From Isoetes taiwanensis (Eukaryota; Streptophyta; Lycopodiopsida; Isoetales; Isoetaceae), in NCBI GenBank assembly GCA_021234155.1, contig JAJEKV010000017.1:16079455-16143454 (forward strand): 64,000 nt of DNA, given 5' to 3'. Shown one piece after another: positions 11,218 through 22,520 of the stretch (position 1 is its first letter; every line of letters starts with the position of its first letter). The notes below the pieces were generated by a model that saw nothing but the letters and a program-made list of their open reading frames with translations, was not told the DNA's origin and ran no database searches. Position numbers and translations under genes: made by a program.

Positions 11218-13215
11218 CTAACAGAGGAGCTCTTTGTACACAACATTTGCAGTGCATTTTGTCGTATTCTCTGGACGTAGGAGGATCAATACATCTTCCC
11301 TCTTGCGGATACGCGTGAGTGCTGTGTACAATTGACCATGCGCAAAGACATTTGTACGTAAATCAAGCACGACACGTTCTAATGTTAGTCCCTGACAACT
11401 GTTAAAAGTGGTAGAATATGCTAGTCGTAGCGGTAATTGACGTCTATGGATGGTCCATGGTCTATTATCTGGCTGATAGAAAAAGTCAGTTCTGGAGATT
11501 GGATACGCACAATCATTTGATGTTGCTGTAGAACCTAACACTTTGACCATTACGAACTTGTCATGCATCGATGTGACCAATACCCTTGCATTTTTCACAA
11601 GACCCTTTTCTATATCAAGACGCTTCATAACGTGGCATATTGCGCCGACTTTCAGTTTGAGTTCATGGTCGGGAATGCCAGAGTGAGTAAAATTGTTAAG
11701 AAAATCCGACGTTGCATATGGGTGATCATGAATTGGCTCATCTTGTTCGCTAATGTGATCGTGGCTATAGTACGATTTACTTTGGTTATAAAGTTTGTCC
11801 AAAGTACGTTCGTTAAAATTATTGACGTGCTTGTTTATAGGCGATAGAAACATCCGTTTCTCGCATTCAATTGGATCATTCAAAACATCAGACGGGTAGA
11901 GAAATATTTCTGCATCCATAATTTCAGTAGTCGTATTAAATATCTCCAGGGACACTGTTGACTCTTCCCAGTTTTCTCCTATGTTGTCTACATAACGCAT
12001 GAGTTCAGGATCTCCTGCATTTCGTACTGGTTGTTCTAACTTCAAAACGTGGAATGTTTGCCATAATGGCGATGATTTTATAGATGCATTAATCGCCGCA
12101 GTCTTGCCTCCTCCTTTCACTACGGGTGCTATTTGTCTAAAATCTCCAGAGGCTGTAAAATGCTTTCCTCCAAAGGGTAGGCTATTTCTACATAGCTGTT
12201 GCAATAGATTGTTTACACTTTCTATTACTGCTTTATTAGCCATTGGAAATTCATCCCAGATTATCGCTTTTGCAGCAATAAGCAGTTGCGCCGATCCTGA
12301 ATCTCGTTCTAATAATGAATGCAGACCTACATTGTTTTCTACGACAGGAATTTGGAAAAGTGAGTGTGCAGTTCGTCCACCTGGGTATTGGAGAGCTGCG
12401 AGGGCTGTTGTGCCACATGGGAGCACGATGGATTTGTTTCCTCGTATGAATAAGCATATACAATTAAGGACAAAAGTCTTTCCTGTGCCAGCTTTGCCGT
12501 TCACGAATATTGGATGCTCACTTTGTGCCCGCTCTAGATCTTGACGCAGGTAGTTATATATTTCTAATTGGTTAGTGTTCATTATACTTGACATCTCCAT
12601 TGTTTGGTTCAAATACATTGCATGATCCGGAAATGCGGCCAATTCGTGCATTACATCTTTCGGGATGCGGTCGTGTAATTCTAAGCCAAATGCCATTATA
12701 TTAGTGCCATGTTGTGTCAACATGTTATTGATCAAATGAAGACATTCATTAAATGCAATTGCATCATCATTTGAATAGCGGTCTAGCAAGTCGCGACTCA
12801 AAGGCACTCGGAACCTATTCCATATCTCGATTGCTGGTGCTTGATCAAGCAAAATCATTGCAAATAGAAATCGCAACTGTACAGGACCTAGGGACAACGA
12901 TGTTGCTTCTTCCATAACCAAGGTTGCCTCATCGTTTGCTTTGATTAGTCCATACGCTTCTGCAGCTTGTCGATATATTTGATAGTGATGGTTGTCTACA
13001 ACTTTGAGGTCTTCCCATGTCCTCGCAGGTCGATGCAGTAAGATTTGTCTCAAATAAAATGCCTCACCGACTCGAGGCAATAACAGGCGTATCCTACATA
13101 TAATTGGTTGTCTTGACCTCTTTCTTACGACATTTCTTGCGAATCCCAATCGTTCTTGCTCCAAATATTCGTCATGTCTTAAAGTCGATGCCCTATTATA
13201 CGTGCTCAATGTATA
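11218..13215 (-). CDS. Helitron PIF1-like helicase part of Rep-helicase
   Basis: This is the C-terminal half of the Rep-helicase, in the same frame as Rep and separated from it by one TAG. No natural ATG lies at its start, so it is unlikely to be an independent gene. Motifs seen are Walker A GKAGTGKT (about residue 238 of this part), a motif II IIWDE (about 316-320), motif III GDFRQIAPVV (about 355-364), and near the end TTFNSCQGLTLERVVLDLR with GQLYTALTR, the PIF1/RecD-type motifs V and VI. The enzyme would unwind the donor strand during rolling-circle transposition. All catalytic motifs look intact. With the stop, translation of this half would need readthrough or internal initiation. Confidence 0.92.
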   Translation of the reverse strand, partial: YTLSTYNRASTLRHDEYLEQERLGFARNVVRKRSRQPIICRIRLLLPRVGEAFYLRQILLHRPARTWEDLKVVDNHHYQIYRQAAEAYGLIKANDEATLVMEEATSLSLGPVQLRFLFAMILLDQAPAIEIWNRFRVPLSRDLLDRYSNDDAIAFNECLHLINNMLTQHGTNIMAFGLELHDRIPKDVMHELAAFPDHAMYLNQTMEMSSIMNTNQLEIYNYLRQDLERAQSEHPIFVNGKAGTGKTFVLNCICLFIRGNKSIVLPCGTTALAALQYPGGRTAHSLFQIPVVENNVGLHSLLERDSGSAQLLIAAKAIIWDEFPMANKAVIESVNNLLQQLCRNSLPFGGKHFTASGDFRQIAPVVKGGGKTAAINASIKSSPLWQTFHVLKLEQPVRNAGDPELMRYVDNIGENWEESTVSLEIFNTTTEIMDAEIFLYPSDVLNDPIECEKRMFLSPINKHVNNFNERTLDKLYNQSKSYYSHDHISEQDEPIHDHPYATSDFLNNFTHSGIPDHELKLKVGAICHVMKRLDIEKGLVKNARVLVTSMHDKFVMVKVLGSTATSNDCAYPISRTDFFYQPDNRPWTIHRRQLPLRLAYSTTFNSCQGLTLERVVLDLRTNVFAHGQLYTALTRIRKREDVLILLRPENTTKCTANVVYKELLC

Positions 13216-15468
13216 CTATTCATAGTACTGTATGTACGTGAAAGTGTCAAATTCAATATCAACAGGTCGTAAAAAGTAGCGGTCCAAAAGTGAATTTGTA
13301 GTCTGTAGCTGTAGGTGCAGTGGGAGACATCTCACAGCTGGTGATTTATCTGTTATATGATACGACATTATCCTCCAGGATGCTTCTGTAGCTGATAGAT
13401 ATCGCGCATTGACATAATCCCGTATTTCATTTTTAGCAGGTGGCCTTACGTTCTGCTCTAACGATTCATTTTCAACCGCCTCTTCCGTTATGTGTGTTCT
13501 TTCTTCTAAATTCGATGACGAATGCTGCAAGCCATGCTGTGTCTGTCGATTTCCTGTCGATAACGATTCAGCCACAGATTGACTTTCTTCAGTTACACGA
13601 AAATTGGCAGTGTCAAATCCCTTGTATATGTAACCGTAGAGATAAGAGAAGATATGCACAATAGATGCAACGTCTACCGTGATATGACAATCTAACTCAC
13701 GAAGCAAGAACGCGTTATATGGAACTACCCACATGTCTTCCACGCTTCTTCTTCTGTATTGTACATAACCTCTCGAATCGATGTACGTTGTGGGGTTCAA
13801 AGGCTTCGGATAATTATAGCAACACGGACTGTTGTTTGGTGAACATCTTGCAGTATGTTTATGTATCATGAACTTTTGAACTTGTCCTCGAAGGACAGGA
13901 GCTTCTGGCAACTCGGCAGAAATAATTTCATCAATGCACTCCATTGGTATTTCAGGCTCTGTACGCAACACAAGGTGTGCATGCGGTAATCCTCGTTTTT
14001 GAAATTCTATCACATGCATCATATATGATATATTCTGGAAGAATTTACGAAGCAACTCCTTCAATCGGTATAACCTACCGTGAAAACAACGAACAACAAT
14101 CATAGGAGAATCGGATGCAGTCTGTCCTGGCCTAAGTGCAGTTCGTATCTCAGGCCAATCTGTATTTGTTGTCATTGTGATGAACAAAGTTGGACGGCCC
14201 TTCGCCCTTGAAAGTGCCAATGCATCTGCTACTTGCACTGAACACCATCTTTTACAACCCAAAAATGATGAGGGTAATATGATTGCATTCTGATCGTCAT
14301 TCTCACGCTCAGAGTAATCCTCATCATATTGCACCCTTCTGTTTCGAAACGCTGGTGTCTTAAAGTAATTCAACCTGGCATCTTCCACCCTTGAGTACAT
14401 GTCGACCAGGTATTCTCCACACAATCGACCTAGTTGTAGGAAACGGTCCTCATGCAACAATCTCGCCCTATACCATTGTAACTGTGTCAAATTGTATTCA
14501 TTTGCAGGTCCCCAACCCAATGTTCCATGTGGGTAGAACAGAGGGTACTGAAGTGGCTCATACATAGGATTCAGGATATTCATAAATGTCGGCTCCCCTT
14601 CATTTTGCACCCAAAAGCCTGCGACCCGAGGGCTAATGTTAGCCGTGTTATTAACCTCAGCAATGGCCGCAATTTCATCGCTTGCAATAGCTCCTTCAAC
14701 TGTTATGTATGCTGATGGCATGTGCATGCTTCCCATAGTTCGCAGATTTTGAATAAATGGATTTATTTGGCCAAGGACCGAACCAATGGTCGCAATCCAT
14801 TGAAATGGTACTCTCTGATGACGTGCCTGAACATAACGTTGCGATTCATCATAGATGTACCAATGTATCGGATTTCCAACATCAGTAGTAGGAAGTACTC
14901 GATGATATGTACGACCCGTAATTGTCATAGAGGAAGGAAAATCTAGGTCTACAAATCCGCCATCAACTCCAAGCACGCTGAAACAAAATAGCCTGTTTAC
15001 TTTTCTTGCATTTACATCAAAACCAGGTGTACTATATAAAGTACCCAATGCTGCTGGCAAAGGTGGCAACGCAGGCAATAACCACTTCCCATTGTTACAA
15101 CAAAATCCATCTTGTTCAACATTCAGCAATGGTATTCTGCAGTACGTGCATGTCTTACTCCACATGCACATCGTGTAAGTTTGATTTATCGCTAAGTTCA
15201 TACGTCGCGCACAAGATTGCCAATGGGTTACACTGATAGTGGCCGTCGGTGTGCCACCATCCGATTGAATGTGACTAAGAGGATTTACGTCTCTGGACTG
15301 TCCTAGTATTCTTAACTCTCTTCTTCTTTCTGTCCGTCTACTACTCGCCATTTGTCGCAATCGATTTCTTTCGCTTTCTGTACGAGCTGCATAGAGCTCT
15401 CTTTTCCTCTTCCGTAATCTCTCCTTATCTTCCTCACTCATCCTTTTTAATCTCTCTCTAGTTGGCAT
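13216..15468 (-). CDS. Helitron Rep (HUH nuclease) part of Rep-helicase
   Basis: This is the N-terminal half of the Helitron Rep-helicase: about 750 residues from the ATG at 15468, chosen because the longer frame begins with TTG. Residue numbers here count from that longer frame. After a basic, Arg-rich N-terminus comes a cysteine cluster (CTYC ... CC, about 122-139), the Helitron_like_N region, the Rep motif FITMTTNTDWPEI (about 444-456), and the HUH motif FQKRGLPHAHLVL (His 511 and 513). Tyr-rich YLYGYIYKG follows, matching the catalytic two-tyrosine motif. The end contains YLSATEASWRI, a hallmark of the family. Rep nicks one strand and stays linked to it through tyrosine. The frame ends in TAG at 13218-13216 but continues in the same frame into the helicase, so the stop is probably a CAG-to-TAG or similar change. 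Confidence 0.92.
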   Translation of the reverse strand: MPTRERLKRMSEEDKERLRKRKRELYAARTESERNRLRQMASSRRTERRRELRILGQSRDVNPLSHIQSDGGTPTATISVTHWQSCARRMNLAINQTYTMCMWSKTCTYCRIPLLNVEQDGFCCNNGKWLLPALPPLPAALGTLYSTPGFDVNARKVNRLFCFSVLGVDGGFVDLDFPSSMTITGRTYHRVLPTTDVGNPIHWYIYDESQRYVQARHQRVPFQWIATIGSVLGQINPFIQNLRTMGSMHMPSAYITVEGAIASDEIAAIAEVNNTANISPRVAGFWVQNEGEPTFMNILNPMYEPLQYPLFYPHGTLGWGPANEYNLTQLQWYRARLLHEDRFLQLGRLCGEYLVDMYSRVEDARLNYFKTPAFRNRRVQYDEDYSERENDDQNAIILPSSFLGCKRWCSVQVADALALSRAKGRPTLFITMTTNTDWPEIRTALRPGQTASDSPMIVVRCFHGRLYRLKELLRKFFQNISYMMHVIEFQKRGLPHAHLVLRTEPEIPMECIDEIISAELPEAPVLRGQVQKFMIHKHTARCSPNNSPCCYNYPKPLNPTTYIDSRGYVQYRRRSVEDMWVVPYNAFLLRELDCHITVDVASIVHIFSYLYGYIYKGFDTANFRVTEESQSVAESLSTGNRQTQHGLQHSSSNLEERTHITEEAVENESLEQNVRPPAKNEIRDYVNARYLSATEASWRIMSYHITDKSPAVRCLPLHLQLQTTNSLLDRYFLRPVDIEFDTFTYIQYYE

Positions 15469-15879
15469 TGAATTTGAAATTTTAACTAACACTGTATACA
15501 AAATAATCAACAAATTACGAAATGCTTAGAAAATACGTACCTCTTTTTTTCTTCTTTGTCAATTCGATTCATACATCACATCATATAGTGTTTGGCCACG
15601 CAAACGATGACAAATCATATCACACTGCACATACAAATACATATTTGAAAAAAGATTATCTATAAATCCCATAGAAACCAGTCTACTAACTCACAACAAA
15701 CAAAAGCACAATAAAGGCTCAAATATTTATCACTCGCATTAATGTATATGTGTATTCTAAAGTTGCACATGCATCTGCAGGACGAAAGATACGCTTTATA
15801 CTAATGAAAATGAGATATATCTCACATGTACTATATATGTAAGAGAAAGCCGAGACAATGGAAATTGATAAACAGTACA

Positions 15880-16887
15880 CTACGACATATCATCCGAGAC
15901 TTTGTAAACTAACACTTTCAAGGTTTCTTCCACCCAATTTGCTTCCACTCGAAAGATAGCAACTGGTTCACGGAATCTTTGATTTCCATACTTGCGTAAA
16001 AAATATGCCAAAGCTGCACATGGCCTATATGTGTCTACTACTTCTACTTTTGTAAATAGGGAATCAGGAAAATATTTCGTCTCAGCAAGAGCATTGTAGA
16101 TTGCTGGCCCAGGGCCCTCTAACCAACCACAGTTCATGTAATAAGGTTCATCCAACATATACTGTAACTCTCGAATTGCTACACAAAGAAGACGTTTGTT
16201 CCCAGGCATTTGAATAAGAATACCATCAGGCAATGGTCTACCCATCGAAACCTATCAATATACGTATACAATCATATGAGTAACCTTTTTATATACATAG
16301 TTTAAAAACCCTATCTAGTACTCAAGTTTTCTAGTCGCCATCTAGCTAGTATTGAATATAAGATTTAGGTTAATACCACACACAACCAACAAAATTATGA
16401 CAATCTTGAAAAATACGCACTTATTTTACATACATAACAAAGTTTTATATAATAGATCCGGTAATATTTTCAATATTTTTTTTTTCTACACTTGCTTGGC
16501 CCACATGCTTCTTGCAATATCACCAGTACACTCGATTATTTGCAAAAGACGATGCAATCGAGTTAGTTGCCCGCACATTTTGTTAATATTTACAGATAAC
16601 TTAAGAACTTCACTGGACATCTTGTCTAATTCCGCTGATAACCTTTCAGTCTGCATGTCTAATCTCCTCGAAGCACTTGGCCTTGCACATAACCTATACG
16701 ACGCTATATGCAATGCAATCTGATTTCGTCTCTTTTTCTTAATATTTCCATTAACCCCAAAGACTCTTGAAGGCTTCTTCTTTACCAACATCTTATGCAA
16801 TACTTCCTGACTATTCGAGCATTCACCCATCTCTCGACTAACATGAAGTGGCGTAGTTTCAACCTCCTTCTCGGGTTGAACCTCCAT
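15880..16887 (-). CDS. Unrecognised Helitron-borne gene, two exons
   Basis: Predicted as exon 1 (16887-16492) spliced to exon 2 (16251-15880), giving about 255 residues. The donor follows AAG CAA (GTGTAG) and the acceptor is TATTGATAG before GTTTCGATG; both are phase 0, and the intron is 240 bp. A possible 5' UTR intron ends at TTTGTAG just before the ATG. The first half is basic (KKKPSR, IKKKRR) with a heptad-like segment (ERLSAELDKMSSEVLKLS) that could be a coiled coil. The second half holds an aromatic segment (DEPYYMNCGWLEGPGPAIYNAL). No known domain was recognised, including the RPA-like OB fold often carried by plant Helitrons. It lies 0.4 kb upstream of Rep on the same strand, so it may be an accessory or a captured gene. 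Confidence 0.45.
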
Positions 16888-17042
16888 TGCACTACAAAGC
16901 AATATAAGATGATATCTTCAGAATACATATCTCTCAATAGACGTAGTACATACCCTTTTACCCAACTGTATTATCAAACTGATCAGGCTGACAAAAGAAC
17001 ACGGACACTCTACTAAACTACATCTATAACTATATGTCCATT

Positions 17043-17456
17043 TCATCGTCCAGGATATTCTCTTTTACGGAAAACTTGAATCGTCACATCATTCCTCAAG
17101 ATCAAAGCCCCGTTCATTTCAAGGTCAAAAATCATTCCATAAGCCCTCAACACTGTTAATCGCCTCTCATGAAACCTTAATAATAATAAATGACGAGAGC
17201 TCATACTTCTGTCTCTTACGACATCCTCAAATAAATCACTAGAATTTATAATCCCAAAGTTATTCATATCTGCCTCTTCAAATGAGACCATCGAAAATAA
17301 ATAATTATTTTCAATGGATCTAAGAAAAGCTATTGTTTGTCCACTCCTCCTCGCACCAAAAATCAATGCGTATACGAGCACCAATTCATGGCCTCTAATA
17401 GTACTCATACCCAGACTTTGAAATACAGCAAATGTCAACTCTAATGCACCATCCAT
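17043..17456 (-). CDS. Unrecognised Helitron-borne ORF, 137 aa
   Basis: An ATG-initiated frame encoding 137 residues, upstream of the two-exon gene and on the same strand as Rep. The sequence is mixed hydrophobic and charged, with LTFAVFQSLGMS near the start, FGARRSGQTIAFLRS in the middle and LLLLRFHERRLTVLRAYGMI towards the end. No signal peptide, membrane segment or known domain is evident. The stop is followed by a gap of about 150 bases before the next gene. Its position between Rep and the presumed 5' end suggests it travels with the Helitron. It could also be the 5' exon of a longer transcript, but no clean donor joining it to the next frame was found. Confidence 0.4.
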   Translation of the reverse strand: MDGALELTFAVFQSLGMSTIRGHELVLVYALIFGARRSGQTIAFLRSIENNYLFSMVSFEEADMNNFGIINSSDLFEDVVRDRSMSSRHLLLLRFHERRLTVLRAYGMIFDLEMNGALILRNDVTIQVFRKREYPGR

Positions 17457-20400
17457 TTATAGCACGTAATGTCGTAGAGTGCACCTCAACAAAACTCACC
17501 TAGATAATGCAATGAATTAACCTCCACATAGTATTTGAGACTATGCTATGCTAAAAAATTCTACAAATATTGACTATGCAGGTTTAATAAATCGGCCTTG
17601 AAACGATATAATGGGTAAGGTCGAATCGAGGAAATACAAAAGAGCAACTGATCCCAGAAAAGAATACGTGGGAAAAAATTTAAATTAACGATGATCAACG
17701 GTTATATAAAGTGTGCCAAATCGTTTTTTATGTTGTTGGGCTAAGGATGAGAGATATGGCTAAAGATGTGATCCTGGAAAAGTATAGATGGGAAACTCAA
17801 ATTTCAAATCATTTACAATGACATGATCCTAGAAAGGTATAGAGAGAAGTCGAATTTTAAATCAAACCTTGTCTTCACACCCCTACAATGCAAACATCCA
17901 ATGGACATACAAAGCCTGAGAATAGAATTCGAAATGGGCAATACTGGACTAAGGATAAAAGGTATAAAAAACGCATTGATAAATTTTAGGATAACGTGAC
18001 GAGCGACGTGGCATGTTCGACAATAACACCTATAAAGAACTACGCGGCAAACAAAATCGTATATCAAGGGACATTCTACCTATGTTTGTGCTCGAAACCT
18101 AGAATATAGAGCTTAAATAAAACATTTTGTTGATTTTCAATAAGAACATCATGTGGTCTTGCATGAATATTAATAATTGACTAGTCGACTATAGGATCAC
18201 GTGGGATCTATACGTGGATTCGACTATAGGAGTAAAACTGGATCATTCAAAGTTACGTGAAATTCTGTTTTAAAGCGGCTATTACCGGGAAAGAAAGAGG
18301 ACCATATTTTGAACTCAAGAGGAAGAGAAAATGATATTTTGAAACACTTATAGCATGGGGAGCGGCGACATACCTGTATTGGATTCCCAACCGATCAACT
18401 CGCTAGTCGCGAAGACACCGCACCAACTGATTCCAAAGCGCACAAATTCGCAGATAACCAACGAACTCAGGTTAGCATCTAGTTATCTCTTTATACACAC
18501 GAGAAACCGCCATTGTCAAATCGTCTCCTCTAACGTCAGAAATACTTGCCTTCAAAGGCAAGCAATCTAAATCCAGACAACCCTGAATTCTTTGCTTATA
18601 AATGAAGTTTCCATCCTTCATATTTCCAAAACGGTTCATTTCAATCACACTATCCATTTCAATTTCAATCACATGATCGTACTGCACAATTGCTATGATA
18701 GTTATCTTGCAAGGCAAGCAATCTAAATCTAGATAAGCTAGCATCTTGAAATTTCCCAAAATTCTTAAATTAGTTAGCCTTAACATAATAATATGACGAT
18801 GTACGAACAATTTACCATTCCATTTGATCAAATATATTAGTGATAACTGACACTGTTATTGCAGGTCAGGAATTAGCTACAGCACAGATTCGTCTTGCTT
18901 TCATGAGTCAGATGGAGAAACCTTTAAAGACAGCACATGATCAACAGGTCATTGACTACAATCAAATGCCAACAAACCCAATGCCGTAACATGACTAGTG
19001 CATGACATATAGATTATTCAGCAGCACCTCCTTTACATGGGCCATATTATGTTAAGGAAAAACTACAGCTAAGAGGGATGACCAGCTTGCATTTAGAAGG
19101 CCCTCCCAAATGAGAAATATGAAAAGAACACACATGTAGCTTAATGCAAACTGAAGCTCTCTTAGAGTTGGAAAAATTGACCTGCAAATCAAGAACAGAC
19201 ATGTAGCTTGCTCTAATCTTTATTCAGCTATGCATTCTCGTGGAAATAATCAACTACAGATAAATCTTCTTTTGGCAACTACATTATAGGATGCCCTCTT
19301 CTAGCAAGATCATCCAGAAAATCAGATTTGTGCCCAAATATAGTAGTTATTAAGGCCCAATTTCTGAAAATAACAAAGCCAGTTGCATACCAAGGGTAGT
19401 GGCACATCAGTAATGCTGACCACTATTACATAACATTTGTTCTTTCTATCTTAAGTTCTTGTTCATACCTCTTTTTTTGGTTTTATGCGGATATCCATAT
19501 TGCATGCTTATTTGTGAGTAATACTTATTTGAATGCACAGAGCTCCAATTGACATTTGAGGGTTAACATTTCTGATGCAGCCCTCTGCATGCGCTTAGAA
19601 CAATATATGAGATGCTTTATGTGCAGGAGTGATTTCCTGTAATTACTTATGGAACCCATGTCACTGTATATTGGATATCTTAGCTCAGAAAAGTTCATTT
19701 TGGATTTGAATTGCTTAAGTTTTTGCAATAGAAAGGGCAACCTCCTAAAACAGCTGACTATTCCAATTCATCAAGTGCTCATGCGTAGATTCTCACCCAT
19801 TATTCAGCCGACATAAAGAAAACATGACTCATCTCCACATTCTTTATGCTGGAAAAACATCTATTTTGGTATAGTCTCTTAAGTATTTTCAGGATATGTA
19901 ATGTCCAGTTCAGTAAACCTGTCATCTTTAACTTCACAAGTGTTAGTAGGTCCCTTCTTGGATATAAAAGGGATGCTCTTTGGTATCAGTATATCTCACA
20001 GCTGGTGGTATCAGTATATCTCACAGCTGAGCATATCCATTTACTACAGAGATGGATGATTCTCCTGCTTCATGTTGGCCATTTCTTCCTTGCATTATCC
20101 AAAATTCTTTCTGACTACATTCCTCAGCTTTCATGAATTCCTCCACATGCCTGATGTTACAGTTCCCAGAAACAAATGCGAGTTGGGTGATACTGTACTC
20201 CGTTTATATCAGCATTTGGCCATTGTTAAATTTCTTCAAGCATTTGAAGGCTAGCACTTTCTATTTTCTGACATCATTCTTGCTTTTAAAACTGAAGCAT
20301 GTGCTGGGGGCTATTGCTTTGGAGCATACAGAACGGGTCAAAAATCGTTTTACATTACATTGTCTTTGTCTCCTTATTAAGGAAGTGATACTTTTATAAC

Positions 20401-20848
20401 TGCAGTGAAATGACAACATGGAAGAGAGACAACAGCAAATTGCACTGTGTATCTGCCACGTGCAGATAGGGAAAGTTCCACCAAGAATAGCATACAAATG
20501 CATATTGATGGTGTGTAACCATTGTTTAAACCAGCCTCGTGTCCTACATCCTGTTAAACCTAGGTCCCAGCGAGTCCTTTAGCTGTTGAAACCATGCAAG
20601 AGCAAAGGTAGAATGATTACCTTTTACATAAAACAGTGTCCCATGCATGAAACCCATTAAAACAGATTTGAGCATCTCCTAAGTTCCCAGATTTACAATG
20701 CATGTAAAGATTCCCAAACATAAGTAGAACAGTCTGAACATGGACATACAAAAACAAAAGCTCATATATTATCATATCATATTTATATATTTACACCTTA
20801 CATACTTACAACCATCTCTCATGCACAACCAAAACACTTCAAGGATAA
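17457..20848. other. Non-coding stretch, possible Helitron 5' flank
   Basis: No convincing gene. A 119-aa minus-strand frame at 18472-18831 contains the phrase LDLDCLP twice, reflecting a short internal DNA repeat, and looks fortuitous. At 18850-18990 an exon-like segment follows a good acceptor (GTTATTGCAG) with GQELATAQIRLAF but has no clear partner. A 23-base unit, GGTATCAGTATATCTCACAGCTG, is repeated twice in tandem near 19981-20030. The Helitron 5' end should lie somewhere here. Confidence 0.4.
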
Positions 20849-21304
20849 CTAATCGATGTCCACAACTTCAGGCACTCCAAAACACTTCAGGCACTCCTTA
20901 CACCTACCATACTCATCTACCTCTTCCCCAAGAACAATACATAGACAACAGGTGCACATAACCACAGCTATGATCTCACAATCTTCACGTTCAACTTCCG
21001 CAATTCCACCATCACCAACTGCAGCAATTCCACCATCACCAACTGCAGAATCTGCAACTACTGGAGCATCTGCAACTACAGGCAAAGAGAGATTAAGACC
21101 ACCATCTACACAACTCTCTAACCTGCCACCGTCTTCTGAGTCCAATCCAGACACCATATCATCCTCTCCATTGTATTCCAAATCCTCACACACTACCCAG
21201 CTCTCAACCATTGCCCATTCATCTAATCTAACTCTCTTAGCTTCAGGCATAAACTCGTCAGATGGATTCATAGCTTCATCAAGCTTTCTCTTCCTATCAG
21301 CCAT
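20849..21304 (-). CDS. Small acidic Cys-rich protein, 151 aa
   Basis: An ATG at 21304 opens a 151-residue frame; the longer upstream frame starts only at TTG. The N-terminus has a basic nuclear-localisation-like element (DRKRKLDE, then EAKRVRLDE). The middle is acidic and holds a tandem VGDGGIAA/VGDGGIAE repeat caused by a short DNA duplication. The C-terminus has clustered cysteines (CTCCLC ... CKECLKC), spaced like a small zinc-binding module. A TATA box lies 41 bases upstream. The family was not recognised. The combination suggests a small nuclear regulatory protein, which is inference from composition only. Confidence 0.6.
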   Translation of the reverse strand: MADRKRKLDEAMNPSDEFMPEAKRVRLDEWAMVESWVVCEDLEYNGEDDMVSGLDSEDGGRLESCVDGGLNLSLPVVADAPVVADSAVGDGGIAAVGDGGIAEVEREDCEIIAVVMCTCCLCIVLGEEVDEYGRCKECLKCFGVPEVVDID

Positions 21305-21337
21305 GGCTGCAATGCAAACCGTTCCATACCACCCTAA

Positions 21338-21345
21338 TTTATATA
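21338..21345 (-). promoter_or_regulatory. TATA box of the acidic Cys-rich gene
   Basis: On the minus strand TATATAAA lies 34-41 bases before the ATG. With the usual TATA-to-start spacing of about 30 bases, transcription would begin only about 10 bases before the ATG, an unusually short leader. Confidence 0.55.
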
Positions 21346-21824
21346 GGCCCGCCAACTCTCCTCTACGACATCCACAATAATTGCAAATCTAATCTAAATC
21401 TTCCTAATCAAAATTGTAGCAACAAACACCTCATCAGCTGCTAAACCCATATCAAATCGTTATTAAAACCTCTGAATTTGAGCTCCAATAAGCAGTTTCC
21501 ACACAAATTGATCCACATATTTTCAAAAAAAAAAAATAGAATTTTGGCTGACCGACAGCATGCCAACACCTTTTCCAACGTTTACCTCTGTCGTTTTCAA
21601 GATTTCTGAACGCAATCCAAGTCGCTATCATACCCATTCGATGCAAGCTGGAAGAATTTTGACACTCAACTCAATCGCAACCAACACCACTGAAAAAGGG
21701 GACGGTCTGGATTCGTGCTCCGGTGACACGAATATTCCAAGATGCTATTGTATAACAATTATACATGTTTAGATAACATAGTTGTTTTTTCTTACCTAAC
21801 CCCAATGTTAAGGACAACATTATT

Positions 21825-22520
21825 CCAAGGGGGGAGAATCTGACGTTCCATGTATTTATATGGTATACGTATATGTACTATGAAGGATATAAGTAGGTCC
21901 TTATGGGTCATTAGGGGTTAACCTAAAAGGGCTTTTATTAGCTATGCTAAATTGTTAGCAAGTTAATTAACCTCATTAGGCTAATTAATGTATTAATTAG
22001 TAAAAGTCAGCTAATTAGGGAGGGCCACCTGGCCCAAGTCAATTGGCTAGGGGAAACTTGCTAAGAATAGGGTCCAAATTGGGTCCCTACCCCCAATTTT
22101 GCCCCAAATCGATTTGGGAAGAGTTGGAGGAAGGAGGAGCCCCCAGCTAATGCCACCAGACCAGAAGAGTGGAAGCCTTTCGTGACAATGGTTCTAGCCA
22201 AGGGACCGATTAGTCTCTAGATAATTTGTGCTTCAGCTAACCCTTGTATGATTAGATGGATGGTTAATTTCTCTATTATGTACTGTTAAGACGAAGATAG
22301 ATACTTTGTTTATGATTATGTTCTCTTTCTGTTCCCCTGTGTGTTTGGGGTTAAGGGTGGGTAGGGACCTAAAAGCTTCCTAGTAGTGGATATATCTCTA
22401 GCTAGAACTAGTGGCTATGGTGTTTGTGCCATGAAATAGTGCGGCTTATGGTCGCATCAATTAATTTTCTATTGTGAGAACTTTAGTGCTGGCGGCGATA
22501 ATGGCATTGCGCCATTGATT
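21825..22520 (+). repeat. LTR fragment of a Ty3-type element
   Basis: AACATTATTCCAAGGGGGGAGAAT is a typical end of a gypsy polyprotein followed by the polypurine tract, and the following TCTGACG resembles the common LTR start TGTGACG. The next several hundred bases would be the LTR. Its 3' end and any second copy were not found, so the right boundary is approximate. Confidence 0.45.

Larger units (their letters stand above)
11218..17456 (-). mobile_element. Helitron, coding part
   Basis: A rolling-circle transposon on the minus strand with an HUH Rep domain followed by a PIF1-type helicase, and two further genes upstream on the same strand. The true termini (5' TC and 3' hairpin plus CTRR) were not identified. 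The 3' end should lie left of 11218, possibly among the hairpins at 10.4-10.9 kb, and the 5' end right of 17456. Apart from one in-frame stop, the 1.4 kb-residue Rep-helicase frame is intact, which implies a relatively recent insertion compared with its gypsy and LINE neighbours. Confidence 0.85.

Noticed and set aside
11999-12544. 181-aa plus-strand frame opposite the Helitron helicase
   Set aside because: It lies antisense to a clear helicase with all motifs, so it is a shadow frame.
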